Source: CAJXVA01 sp963761755
GTDB taxonomy: Bacteria > Myxococcota_A > Polyangia > Nannocystales > Nannocystaceae
Direction of reading: 5' to 3'
Assembly: GCA_963761755.1 (NCBI GenBank)
Contig: CAVXIC010000031.1
Span: 1-64,000, forward strand
Length of the DNA stretch: 64,000 nt
Shown: positions 17,718 to 26,202 of the stretch, piece by piece
How positions within the stretch are numbered: the first letter of the stretch is position 1
Layout of the letters: every line of letters begins with the position of its first letter
Notes under the pieces: generated by a model
Told to the model about the DNA's origin: nothing
The model's database searches: none
The model's input: the letters and a program-made list of their open reading frames with translations, nothing else
Position numbers and translations under genes: made by a program

Positions 17718-18665
17718 CTACTCACCGAGCGTTGGGGGGCGCTTGGGTGACGTGGCCTTGCACGCCCGCGCGATCGAACGCCACCCATTTCGCGCTCGAG
17801 CTGCCCTGGCGAGCACGTCCTGCATCTCCTCGGGGTCGAACTCGCTCTCGAAGTTCGAGAGCCGAGGCGCGAGCTCGTCGATGAGCGCCAGCCTGTCCTT
17901 CTTCGCCTGGGCCGACGTCGAGATCCTGGACCAGAACTCGCACGCGTACGCGAACAGCTCGCGCTTGCGAAACTCGATGTCAAGCAGCCACTCGGATCGC
18001 CCGCGCTCGGCGAGGCCGACGTACCGACGCTTGTTGTTGTGCAGGAGATGGGCGGCCTCGTGCACGACGTAGTCGGCGAACAGGTCGGCCTCGAGATCCT
18101 CGAAGTACCGTAGGGAGACGTAGCAGCGCTGGTTCTCGCTCAGCCCGAGGAGGCCGTCGGCGACCGGCGCCAGGGGCACCCCCCCAATGCTGTCGAGCCA
18201 GATGCGAGCCACGTCCCAGTTCGTCCTCGGCCACCCACTTTCCTTGAGCACCCGGTCGACCTCGTCTCGCGTGAGGAATGTGATCGAGTCGACGAGGGTC
18301 CCGAGTACGACGGCTTGGTCCTCGGGCTCGAAGATGCCGGTGACCATGGGCGCCAGCTTCAGCTCGAGGTACGCTCGGGAAGTACGGTCACGCGGCACGG
18401 GGATTGGATCACAGCCGGCCTTGAGGTCCCGAATGCGCGCGAGGAGTGCGTCGCGGAGGGCGTTCGCCTGCGCGGTCATCTGCTCGATGGCAGTCCTCCC
18501 CGGATACCGCCGCCAGGCGTTCGCGTCGTGCTCGCCGGTGGCCACGTAGTGGGCGACCTCGCGCTCGATCTCCGTGGCGAAGTCGGCCGAGTCGAGATCG
18601 AGCACGACGATGAGGATGGCTCGCCCGAGGCCGACGATCAACCCGCGACGCTCCGAGGCTAGCAC
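17718..18665 (-). CDS. Hypothetical HExxH-motif protein, possible zinc peptidase
   Basis: 315 residues from the GTG at 18665, chosen because it overlaps the stop codon (18659-18661) of the preceding reading frame on the same strand; the frame is open further upstream. The key feature is YVVHEAAHLLHN, an HExxH zinc-binding motif near residue 220, followed about 30 residues on by RKRELFAYACEFWSR, whose Glu could be the third ligand, as in gluzincin-type or ImmA-like peptidases. No signal peptide is seen, so it is probably cytoplasmic. The family is not recognised. With the decayed partner upstream and its place next to ssrA, it may belong to an accessory element. Confidence 0.6.
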   Translation of the reverse strand: MLASERRGLIVGLGRAILIVVLDLDSADFATEIEREVAHYVATGEHDANAWRRYPGRTAIEQMTAQANALRDALLARIRDLKAGCDPIPVPRDRTSRAYLELKLAPMVTGIFEPEDQAVVLGTLVDSITFLTRDEVDRVLKESGWPRTNWDVARIWLDSIGGVPLAPVADGLLGLSENQRCYVSLRYFEDLEADLFADYVVHEAAHLLHNNKRRYVGLAERGRSEWLLDIEFRKRELFAYACEFWSRISTSAQAKKDRLALIDELAPRLSNFESEFDPEEMQDVLARAARARNGWRSIARACKATSPKRPPTLGE

Positions 18666-19754
18666 TCGTCGGCGACGAGCCTTCGAGAGGGGCCCCTGAG
18701 AATCGTCGTCCGAGTCCGAAGCCAGTCCTCCCACGCCGCGGGGAGGTCCGCGTGACGCCGCTGTAATGCTCCGAGGATATCTCGGTTCAGCGAAATGTGC
18801 TCGACGAGCCTCGTCGCCACGTCGTCGACGGCGACCACGAACGCCGCCCGTCGGAAGAGTTCACGCATGGCGGATCGTACCCTCAGAACGATTCGGCGCG
18901 TCTTGTGCTCGTCCAGCGAGCAGACTGACACGCTGGCACGATGTCCCGCCGAGTCGCTGGCCGCGTGCACGAACATCACGAACTCCAGCCCCACCCGCGC
19001 CATGCGGAAGTCCCCGAAGCGGAGGCGCGGCGTCCTGCCAAGGTGGATAGCCTCCGCGACGACCCCGCCAAGGCCGATCTCCAGGACCCCAGCCTCGCCA
19101 GCGACGATTGGTGTCGGAGTGCGGGGCGAGGCGGGGCCTGATCGACGACATCCGAAGGATAGAGTGGGAGCGCCGTCACCCCGGAACCGACCTTGCCGGT
19201 GAGGAGTGAATCGAGGAGCGCGAGCGTGCGGTCCGGGCCCTCGACGGCGACTTCGCCGGGGCGTTGGTGGCGCCGGGGTTGGCGGAGGCGTTGGTGCGGG
19301 CGGTGCGTCGGGGGTGACGAGCCCAAGCGCTGTCGAAGTCGCCCCTGCCGGCCGACTGGCGTCGGAATGATGTGCGACCGAAAGAAAGCCAGCGGACATC
19401 GTGGTGAACTCGGATAGAGCGTGCCGCTGGCCTTCCAAGATGACCCAGGGTGACCCTCGCCGCCGGCTCGTGCCTCGCGCGCAGCCTTCGCGTCGAACTC
19501 GGCCCTGACGCTGATTTTGATCCGGTCACCAACGTCGAGCACTCGGCCGCCAGCATGTTCGGCGGTACCGGTTGCGGCGGGATGATCTCATCCAGCGTCG
19601 GGAAGAAGCCCTCCGAGGGAGGGACTGCGGAGACCTCCAAGATGGCCGGCTGGTCGTGATTAGGGGTCGGCTGACCGTGGAGTTCAACCTCCCGCATTCC
19701 GGGCTCAGGCGGGAGGATCTGGAAGCGATCCGCATGGCGCAGCGACCACCTCAC
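18659..19754 (-). pseudogene. Frameshifted gene of unknown function upstream of the HExxH gene
   Basis: Protein-like segments occur in order but in changing frames: HADRFQILPPEPGMREVELH and PPSEGFFPTLDEIIPPQPVP (19560-19740), DVGDRIKISVRAEFDAKAAR (19480-19545), GEVAVEGPDRTLALLDSLLT (19190-19260), then an intact 150-residue stretch with GLGGVVAEAIHLGRTPRLRF, ARVGLEFVMFVHAAS and DDVATRLVEHISLNRD that ends at 18659. I infer one gene of about 360 codons broken by at least three shifts, or a 5' part that has decayed while the last 150 codons remain usable. No family is recognised. Its stop overlaps the GTG of the HExxH gene, suggesting an original two-gene unit. Confidence 0.5.
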
Positions 19755-19847
19755 CGGGCCGGTCGTGAGGACGACGAAGCGTCGCTAGATGGTCTGGGAC
19801 ATGGCGAGACAAGATGACCGACCGCCACCAAGCCCGACCACAAAAGG

Positions 19848-19881
19848 AAAACGCCCGGACTCCGAAGAATCCAGGCGTTTA
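19848..19881 (-). terminator. Intrinsic terminator of tmRNA
   Basis: Six bases past the mature tmRNA 3' end the minus strand reads AAACGCCTGGATTC, loop TTCG, GAGTCCGGGCGTTT, then CCTTTT. The stem is 14 pairs with two G-T or mismatched positions and a stable UUCG-type tetraloop, a textbook rho-independent terminator. Confidence 0.9.
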
Positions 19882-19886
19882 TCTAG

Positions 19887-20247
19887 TGGAGGCGCCGGGA
19901 GTCGAACCCGGGTCCGGAAGTCCTCAAACAGGACGTCTACGTGTGTAGTCATCAGTATTTGGGTTTAGGGTCTCAGCACGCCCGATGACCGGCGATCTTC
20001 GACTCGAGCCTCAGGAGTTTCGCTGCAACGCCGAGGCACTCGTTGCGGCTAGCCCGTGTGTTGACGACCCCGCCCTACTCAGGCACCTCAGGAGGGGTCG
20101 TACCGCCTAGTTAGGCGACAGCGGCCAGTTGGCCGTAGTTGCTATCGTTGGCAACTGTGTTTTCCGAACCGTTTTTGACACGGCGGTTTGGCCCCGCGAC
20201 ACGCAATCTCTGCTCTCGTAAACCCCCGTCGAAACCGGTGCACCCCC
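19887..20247 (-). ncRNA. ssrA: Transfer-messenger RNA (tmRNA)
   Basis: tmRNA rescues stalled ribosomes and tags the unfinished protein for proteolysis. The 5' end GGGGGTG (20247-20241) pairs with CGCCTCC near the 3' end (19894-19888), forming the seven-pair acceptor stem; next come the conserved CACCGGTTTCGACGG at the 5' side and the T-arm GGGTTCGACTCCCG at the 3' side. The discriminator is A at 19887; the following bases are CTA, so the terminal CCA is not encoded. The tag frame runs from the resume codon GCC (20152-20150) to TAA (20113-20111) and encodes ANDSNYGQLAAVA. The ending AVA departs from the common LAA. Total length is about 361 nt, as usual for a one-piece tmRNA. Confidence 0.95.
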
Positions 20248-20326
20248 ATGAGCGTGGGGTTGGTCGGTTGGGTGGCCCGGTTGGGGCCGGTTGAGGTGGA
20301 TGTGACCTGCCGCCGAAGCACTCGGT

Positions 20327-20369
20327 GGCGAGGCTGCAGGGCACCGGGGAGGTGTCCTGCAGCCTCGCC
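20327..20369. terminator. Large perfect hairpin between ssrA and a lipoprotein gene
   Basis: GGCGAGGCTGCAGG (20327-20340) is exactly complementary in reverse to CCTGCAGCCTCGCC (20356-20369); the inner GCACC/GGTGT extends the stem with one G-T pair, leaving a loop of about five bases. It lies 40 bases past the stop of the minus-strand gene 20409-20948 and upstream of tmRNA. There is no T-run, so it may act as a factor-dependent terminator or RNA-stabilising stem, or affect ssrA transcription. Confidence 0.55.
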
Positions 20370-20408
20370 AGTATGTGTCGACCAAGGGACCGGCGCAAGG
20401 CCTGGGGT

Positions 20409-20948
20409 TCAGGAGGATGCGGGATCCGCGGAAGGCGGCTGGGGGCTGCTCGGGGCTGCGGGGGCGGGCTCGGCGGGAGGGAAGGGCTGCGCGGGAGCTG
20501 CGGCGGCGGGGGCCTGAGGGGCAGGGGAGACGCACTGGCCGGCCTCGCAGATCCGGTCACCCTTGCACTGCGTGTCGTACTGGCAGCCGTCCGTGGCGGG
20601 CTCGGCGGGGGCGGCTTGGCTTCCGCCCGGTGTGGTGGCCCCGCGCTTGGGGGCGCAGGACACCTGCGGCGTGGAGTTCTCTCCGCCGCCGTGCGCGGAG
20701 CACTGGTAGGGCGTGCCGTTGCACGTCGCCGTCCAGGTCCTCGCGCCCCACGAGCTGTTCTCGTCGGTCACCACGATCTCCTCGGGAGCGCAGCCGGTCT
20801 GCCCGGCCGACACCTCGGCGAGCGTCGTGCAGCCGCCTCCGAGCAGCGCGAGCAGTGCGAGCAGGCCCAGACGGTGGGTGCGAGGGATTGCCCGCGGCGT
20901 GCCGCGGGGTGCTGGGCTCGGTGCACGCATCGACGCAAACCTTCGCAT
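20409..20948 (-). CDS. Predicted Cys-containing lipoprotein
   Basis: 179 residues: basic N-terminus, hydrophobic GLLALLALL and lipobox GGGC (Cys about residue 40), then AEVSAGQTGCAPEEIVVTD and GARTWTATCNGTPYQC with three more Cys, and further on CQYDTQCKGDRICEAGQC, a short Cys-rich module like EB/DUF4215-type knots. The C-terminal 45 residues are Ala/Pro-rich. It is probably an outer-membrane-anchored surface protein; no enzyme family is recognised. Alternative start at the second Met, residue 7. The region TWTATCNGTPYQCS recurs in other myxobacterial lipoproteins (recollection, not checked). Confidence 0.7.
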   Translation of the reverse strand: MRRFASMRAPSPAPRGTPRAIPRTHRLGLLALLALLGGGCTTLAEVSAGQTGCAPEEIVVTDENSSWGARTWTATCNGTPYQCSAHGGGENSTPQVSCAPKRGATTPGGSQAAPAEPATDGCQYDTQCKGDRICEAGQCVSPAPQAPAAAAPAQPFPPAEPAPAAPSSPQPPSADPASS

Positions 20949-20978
20949 GACGTATCTGCCCGTTCAAGCCGCGAGACC

Positions 20979-21720
20979 CTACTGATCCAGATCCAGCCGG
21001 ATCACCTCGGGCCCCTGGCCGGTCGGGCTCGGCACGCGCTGCACGGTGAGCTTCTCTTCGGCCGAGCGGCCCACCGTGTCGCCGGTGGGCAGGTGCTTGT
21101 TGGGGTCCCGCAGCATCCACTCGGTCATGCTCAGCACGAAGTCCACCGCGCCCTTGCCCTCGCGCGAGGCGGTGATGAAGAACTCCTCGCGGCCGTAGCG
21201 GACCATGCCGTGGGTGAGGATCGACATGCGGGTCTCGCCCTCGGGCGCGATGGTGACGTCGACGCAGACCAGCATCGGCAACGCCTCCGCCGAGCGGACC
21301 ACGTCGACGAAGAAGGCCGCCTTGTGGAAGACGACCCCCGCGCCCAGCATTGCGGCGACCGAGGGGCTCGACTGCACGACCGCCGCGGTCAGCTTGGCCA
21401 TGCGGGTGTCCTGCGCGCGGATGTCTCCGGGCAGGCCCAGCGCGGTGACGATGTAGTGCGCCCGCGTGGCTTCGAGCTCCTCGGGACTCGGCGAGGCCAG
21501 GCCAACCATCATGTGCGGGGCGTCGGGGTGCGGGACGTCGACGAGCATGATGATCAAGGAGCCGCCCGCCTTCGACGTCGTAGCTCACCGGTCCCCCGTC
21601 GGGCGCGTCGCCGGCGGTGAGCGTCTCGCCGAGCGCGGCCGCGGCGGAGATCAACGCCTGCGGATCGGGGTAGGAGGCTTCGCGCAGCAGGACGAACGAG
21701 AGCGCCGGACCGTCGGACAT
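20979..21720 (-). CDS. DUF4261 protein, one apparent frameshift
   Basis: DUF4261 proteins are cytoplasmic and of unknown function, often near secretion or toxin-immunity genes. The N-terminus from the ATG at 21720 reads MSDGPALSFVLLREASYP and is open to about 21556. There the run GGCGGGCGGC seems to hold one extra base, and the family match continues in the next frame: PDAPHMMVGLASPSPEELE, LTAAVVQSSPSVAAMLGA, FFVDVVRSAEALPMLV, ILTHGMVRYGREEFF and the closing SPTGQGPEVIRLDLDQ. Removing one base gives about 247 residues, the usual length. A sequencing error in the G-rich run is the simplest explanation. Confidence 0.75.
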
Positions 21721-21844
21721 GCCCCACAGTGTACCGAAACGAAGTGCCGCGGCTGTAGTGACGCTCGCGGGTTGATCGCCCACAACGACACATTGGGCCG
21801 TCGATTCACGCGGCGACGCTTCGTGGGCGGCTTACGCTTGAGGG

Positions 21845-22843
21845 GTGGGTGGATTCGGAAAGCACGTGCTCTCGCTGGCCATCGCCGTGATTGCGGCCTG
21901 TGGCGTCGCGCAGGCCACCGAGTCCCAGGAGGTCGCCCCCACGCTGCAGGTCTTCGACGCGCCCGCCGTGTACCCCCGGGGCGTGGCGATCCCGTCGTCG
22001 CCTCGGCCGCAGATCAATCTCGACGCCGTGTGGTGGGAGGCCCCGCGCTCCGAGACCCTCGGGCGCCTCGCCGACCGCTGGGGCGTGCGGGAGAAGACGC
22101 TGCTGGCGCTCAACCCCGAGCTCGTCGCGGGCGAACGTGTCCATCAAGGACAGCGCGTGCTGGTCTACCGGCACGAGCCTGGCACGGTGTCTCGCTCCAT
22201 CGGCGCGCCCAACAGCGGGCGCGTCGAGCACTCGGCAGCCTTCCCGCAGGGGGAGGGGTGGGTGATGCGGAGCTTTCGACCGCGCAGCTACGCGACCCGT
22301 CAGACGGTCACCGAGCTGGCCCTCTCCCTCACCCAGTGGCGCGAAGACTTCCCCGAGGCCAACCCGGTCAAGCTCGGCGAGTTCTCCAAGCTCGGTGGGG
22401 GCCGCGTTCGGCCGCACAAGTCTCATCGAACCGGGCGCGATGTCGACATCGGATACGTGATGCGGGAGCCCGACGAGGGGCACCGCTTCGTGGCCGTGAC
22501 CGACGACAACCTCGACGCGGCCGCCACCTGGGGCCTGGTCCGGCGTCTGCTGGCCAACGGCGCGGTCGAGTCCATCTTCATGGCGAAGTCGGTCCAGCTG
22601 CAGCTGCTCCCCTATGCCGCCCAGACCATGGACGAGGCGCAGCAGCGCGCGACGTTCTCGGTGCTGGAGTCCGACGCGCGACGCAAGAAGAAGACCACCA
22701 TCAAGGCGTGGCGCGGACACGACGACCACATGCACGTCCGCTACGGGTGCACCGAGGCCGACCTGCGCTGCAGCGACGCCGCCCCGCGCAAGAGGAAGCG
22801 CAAGGGCAAGCACAAGCGACGTCGCGGCCGCAAGAAGCGCTAG
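21845..22843 (+). CDS. Penicillin-insensitive murein endopeptidase (MepA-like) with LysM-like region
   Basis: Cuts D-Ala-mDAP cross-links in peptidoglycan. 332 residues from the GTG at 21845, with a signal peptide (LAIAVIAACGVAQA). A LysM-like segment at about 68-108 (TLGRLADRWGVREKTLLALN) should bind glycan. The LAS-type peptidase domain carries GGGRVRPHKSHRTGRDVDIG, with zinc ligands His194 and Asp201, and GHDDHMHVRYGC, with the third His near 297. The C-terminus is a Lys/Arg-rich tail (KRKRKGKHKRRRGRKKR), which may add affinity for the acidic wall or nucleic acid. Its stop is 6 bases from the stop of the convergent neighbour. Confidence 0.92.
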   Translation: MGGFGKHVLSLAIAVIAACGVAQATESQEVAPTLQVFDAPAVYPRGVAIPSSPRPQINLDAVWWEAPRSETLGRLADRWGVREKTLLALNPELVAGERVHQGQRVLVYRHEPGTVSRSIGAPNSGRVEHSAAFPQGEGWVMRSFRPRSYATRQTVTELALSLTQWREDFPEANPVKLGEFSKLGGGRVRPHKSHRTGRDVDIGYVMREPDEGHRFVAVTDDNLDAAATWGLVRRLLANGAVESIFMAKSVQLQLLPYAAQTMDEAQQRATFSVLESDARRKKKTTIKAWRGHDDHMHVRYGCTEADLRCSDAAPRKRKRKGKHKRRRGRKKR

Positions 22844-22849
22844 AGCTGA

Positions 22850-23419
22850 CTAGTCCCACTGCACGTCGAAGGCCACGTGGCCCGCGGCGAACTCGGAGTC
22901 GTCGACGCTGATGAACGCGGTGCAGCCGTAGGACGCCACGACCCCTTGGATGGAGCCCTCGAACGCAGCGATCATTCGGGGGATGCGGTGGCTGTGCGGC
23001 AGGTCGGTGAGCGACATGCGGACCCCGTCCTCGGACCGACTCGTCTCCAGGGTGCCCATGCCCCGCGTGGTGACTTGCCACGCCCGACCGAACCACTTGA
23101 GCTGGCCGAAGGGGGTCAGCCCGAAGATGCGCTTCGCGGACTCCATCATCGGCCGAAAGAGCTTCGACTCGCCCCAGTACTCATTCTGCGTCGCGAACAA
23201 GTCGCGGACGCCGTCGATCCCTTCGACCGCGAGCACCGCTTCGATGATGTCATCGTAGTAGCCGATCGGAACCCAGCTCGAGCTTCGGGACCGTTCGATC
23301 TCCGCGAGCGAGGCGGGCGGAACGGCCGACAGGATTGACTCGCAGTGCGGTCGGCGGCGAACCGCCTCGAGCGTGGTCTTGCAGATGATTCCGCGGTACT
23401 CGGGGCCCGACTGTGCCAT
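22850..23419 (-). CDS. Hypothetical protein, possibly TIGR02265/V4R-like
   Basis: 189 residues, no signal or membrane segment. The arrangement of helices (IICKTTLEAVRRRPHCESIL, WVPIGYYDDIIEAVLAVEG), a central PFGQLKWFGRAWQVTTRGMG and a beta-rich end (GVRMSLTDLP, GVVASYGCTAFISVDD) resembles the small sensory alpha/beta proteins found in many paralogues in Myxococcota (TIGR02265, related to V4R/heme-NO-binding folds). This similarity is of shape only and is tentative. It lies downstream of a Ser/Thr kinase on the same strand, 46 bases from its stop region, and could be co-transcribed only if that gene reads into it from upstream. Confidence 0.55.
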   Translation of the reverse strand: MAQSGPEYRGIICKTTLEAVRRRPHCESILSAVPPASLAEIERSRSSSWVPIGYYDDIIEAVLAVEGIDGVRDLFATQNEYWGESKLFRPMMESAKRIFGLTPFGQLKWFGRAWQVTTRGMGTLETSRSEDGVRMSLTDLPHSHRIPRMIAAFEGSIQGVVASYGCTAFISVDDSEFAAGHVAFDVQWD

Positions 23420-23465
23420 GACCTCGTGCGACCCCTCGTTCCGAGCCGGCCTCGGCGGGAGAATC

Positions 23466-24653
23466 TCACAGCGCGGGGAAGATGGCCACGAAGAAGACGA
23501 TCAGCGCAATCAGGCCCGCGCCGGTGATTGCGATGCTCGCGGTCAGCGGGTTCTTCGACGCCGAGTTCAGCTTGGCCTTGAGCGCGACCCCGAACAGCAT
23601 CGGTGCGACCCACAGCCCGCTGACCGTCACCAGCATGGTCTCCGACAGGCTGTCGAAGAACACGAAGTACAGCAGCGCCGCAGCCACGCCCGCTCCGCCG
23701 ATCGCCAGGTTTGCCAGCCGCTGCAGACCCACGTGGTTGGGCACCGTGAGATCCCGGATCTCGCGCTTGGCCAGCGCGCCGGGGTTCTTCAGCAGCGCGG
23801 CCGCGGCCGCGGCAGTGTCCACCCGCCGACCCACCGCCGGCTCCAGCATCGCCTCCAGTGCCGCCCGGACCCCGCGGGGCAGACCGGCGCCCAGCGTGGC
23901 GATGTCCACCTTCCCGGTGTCGGGCACCGTCGGCATGTCCTCGGGCCGCACCCCGGTCGCGACCACCAGCGTCGTCATGCCCAGCGCGTACAGATCGCTG
24001 GCCGGGCGCGACTGGCCCATCATCTGCTCCATGGGGAAGTAGCCGAACGTGCCCACCGTGGTCGAGCCATCGCGCAGGTGGTTCTTGATCGCGCCGAAGT
24101 CGACGAGGTGCGGCACCCCGGCGGGGTCGAGGATCACGTTGGCCGGCTTGATGTCGCGGTGCACGACCGCTGGCTGCAGCCCGTGCAGGTACTCGAGCAC
24201 GCCCAGCAGCTGCTCGAGCATGCCGGTCAGCTGCGCCCCCGTCAGCACTCGACCCGCGCGCAGATGGTCTTCGAGAGACTGACCGGGGACCAAGGCGTTG
24301 ACCGACAGCAAGGAGACGCCCGAGGTCGCGATGTCCCCCAGGGACGCAACCGGATGGGGGCGCTGGCCGTCGTGGGCGAACAGCTCCACGTGGCGGGGGA
24401 TGTTGGGATGGTGCAGCGAGGCCAGCACGGCGGCTTCCCGCTCGAAGAGCTCCATCGCCTTCCAGTCGGCCATCCGATGCAGCTTGAGCTGCTTGACCAC
24501 CACCGGCGCGCCACCCTCGCTCGTGGCGGCCCAGGCTCGCGCAAACCCGCCCTCGCCCAGAGGTCGCTCGAGGACGTAGACGCCCCGCAACCCCTCGAGG
24601 CGTCCGCCCGGCTGTAGCTCCAATGCGCCCGTCACTGCGGCACAGTGTCTCAT
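23466..24653 (-). CDS. Eukaryotic-type Ser/Thr protein kinase with C-terminal membrane segments
   Basis: 395 residues. The kinase domain spans about 24-330: glycine loop LGEGGFARAW, Lys54 in VVVKQLKL, catalytic VVHRDIKPANV (Asp167), DFG at Asp185 followed by AIKNHLRDGSTTVGTFGYFP, and DLYALGMTTLVVATG. The last 80 residues hold two to three hydrophobic helices (VAAALLYFVFFDSL, MLVTVSGLWVAPMLFGVAL and the terminal GLIALIVFFVAIFPAL), so the kinase is anchored with its domain in the cytoplasm. An activation loop with Thr suggests autophosphorylation. Start at ATG 24653 or GTG 24635. It diverges from a secreted trypsin-like protease, 52 bases apart. Confidence 0.9.
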   Translation of the reverse strand: MRHCAAVTGALELQPGGRLEGLRGVYVLERPLGEGGFARAWAATSEGGAPVVVKQLKLHRMADWKAMELFEREAAVLASLHHPNIPRHVELFAHDGQRPHPVASLGDIATSGVSLLSVNALVPGQSLEDHLRAGRVLTGAQLTGMLEQLLGVLEYLHGLQPAVVHRDIKPANVILDPAGVPHLVDFGAIKNHLRDGSTTVGTFGYFPMEQMMGQSRPASDLYALGMTTLVVATGVRPEDMPTVPDTGKVDIATLGAGLPRGVRAALEAMLEPAVGRRVDTAAAAAALLKNPGALAKREIRDLTVPNHVGLQRLANLAIGGAGVAAALLYFVFFDSLSETMLVTVSGLWVAPMLFGVALKAKLNSASKNPLTASIAITGAGLIALIVFFVAIFPAL

Positions 24654-24705
24654 CGCGGTGTCGTGTCGCTTGTGTTGGTCTGCAACTGCTGCCATACCTA
24701 CCGCA

Positions 24706-26202
24706 ATGTTCGGGTGGCTCTCTTCTTCGGCGCTTTTTGCGCAGCTCCTTGCCGCCTCGCTCGCGCAGCCGACCGCACCGGTCGAGCCGCAGCACATCTA
24801 CGGTGGAGACGAGGTCGACAGCTGCGGATGGCCCTCGGTCGTCTACCTCTCCAGTGGCTCCGGTGCCTGCACCGGCACGCTCATCCACCCGCAGGTCGTG
24901 CTGACCGCCGCGCACTGCGTGGCCGATGGCGTCCCCAGCACCGTGCGCTTCGGCGAGAACGCCCAGACCGCGCAGCAGCTCGTCGGTACGCAGACCTGTC
25001 GGCAGGGGCCAGGGTGGATCGGCGCCACGAACCAAGGGCAAGACTACGCCTACTGCCTGCTCGAAGCCCCGGTCACGTCGGTGCCGATCATCCCGGTCGT
25101 CAGCGGTTGCGAGGCCTCGGCCGTCTACCCCGGTGCACGCATCGCGCACGTCGGTTTTGGCCGCGACGAGAACGGCGAGAGCGGTCGCAAGAAGATGCTC
25201 GAGCTGACGATCACCAACGTCACGCCGCAGGGCGAGCTCCTCTCGGGCACGCCCAACCAGATCATCTGCAACGGCGACTCCGGCGGCCCGACCTTCGTCT
25301 ACCTCGATCCCGCCCAGGGCGGCGACGGCTCGTGGCGCGTCGCGGCGATTCACTCGTGGGCGCAAGGAGCCGACCCCGTCGAACCCAACTGCACGGGCAC
25401 CGCGGGCAGCGTCCTGGCCACCCAGGCCATCGCCTGGATCGAGCAGGACTCCGGCATCGACATCACGCCGTGCGCCGACGGTGACATCTGGAGCCCGACC
25501 GCCCACTGCAGCGGTCTGCCCGTGACGCCGTGGTTGGGGGAGGGGACGTACACCACCGAATGCACCACGCCCCAGGTCGTACCGTGGGGTGCAACCTGCG
25601 GCCCTGGCCTCGATGCGACGCCCGACGCCACGCCGCCGCTGGTCACCATCGTCACGCCGACGCTGGAGCAGGAGTTCGAGGCCGGAACCGCTTCGGTCGA
25701 GGTGCTGGTCGAGGCGGTCGACGAGGGGTGGGGCGTCGACTCCGTGTCGATGGCCATTCGCGCGCTCGACTCCGGAAGCGAGCAGCTCGACGTGCGCAAC
25801 GAGTGGCAGGCATGGTCGTGGGATCTGACCCTGCCCGATGGTGCCTACGAGGTGCGCATCACCGCGACCGATCACGCTGGCAACGCCTCGGAAGAGCAGA
25901 TCGTCTGCTTTGGGGTTGGCGGCCCCGGATGTCCCGACGCGTCGGACACCCAGGGCGAGGACGCCTCCAGCGGCGGTCTCTCCGGTGGAACCGGTGGAAC
26001 CGGCGACGAGGAGGGCGACGGCGACGGATCCACCACGGGGGCGACGGGCGAGGCCCAAAGCGGCGGCAGCAGCGGTTCGCCGGGTGCCGATGGCGGCGGC
26101 GGCGATGGAGGATGCCGCGTCGGCGGCGAGCCCGGCGGCGTCGGGTTCCTCCTGCTCACGCTCGGCTTGCTTCGTCGACGCCGCGCGGGACTCAGTCGCT
26201 GA
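24706..26202 (+). CDS. Secreted trypsin-like serine protease with MYXO-CTERM-like tail
   Basis: 498 residues from the ATG at 24706, chosen because a signal peptide follows (LSSSALFAQLLAASLA). The S1 domain starts at IYGGDEVDSCGWP; the catalytic triad is His70 (LTAAHC), Asp113 (QGQDYAYCLL) and Ser192 (CNGDSGGP). At about 310-405 an Ig-like domain follows (PPLVTIVTPTLEQEFEAGTA, ITATDHAGNASEEQIVCFG). Then comes a Gly/Ser/Asp linker and the end GGCRVGGEPGGVGFLLLTLG with an Arg cluster, which matches the MYXO-CTERM plan: a Cys-containing motif, a membrane helix and basic residues for sorting and anchoring. It overlaps the convergent kinase gene by 11 bases. Confidence 0.92.
   Translation: MFGWLSSSALFAQLLAASLAQPTAPVEPQHIYGGDEVDSCGWPSVVYLSSGSGACTGTLIHPQVVLTAAHCVADGVPSTVRFGENAQTAQQLVGTQTCRQGPGWIGATNQGQDYAYCLLEAPVTSVPIIPVVSGCEASAVYPGARIAHVGFGRDENGESGRKKMLELTITNVTPQGELLSGTPNQIICNGDSGGPTFVYLDPAQGGDGSWRVAAIHSWAQGADPVEPNCTGTAGSVLATQAIAWIEQDSGIDITPCADGDIWSPTAHCSGLPVTPWLGEGTYTTECTTPQVVPWGATCGPGLDATPDATPPLVTIVTPTLEQEFEAGTASVEVLVEAVDEGWGVDSVSMAIRALDSGSEQLDVRNEWQAWSWDLTLPDGAYEVRITATDHAGNASEEQIVCFGVGGPGCPDASDTQGEDASSGGLSGGTGGTGDEEGDGDGSTTGATGEAQSGGSSGSPGADGGGGDGGCRVGGEPGGVGFLLLTLGLLRRRRAGLSR

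Noticed and set aside
21540..21570. Programmed frameshift in the DUF4261 gene
   Set aside because: No slippery heptamer with downstream pseudoknot is evident; a single extra base in a G-rich run is simpler.
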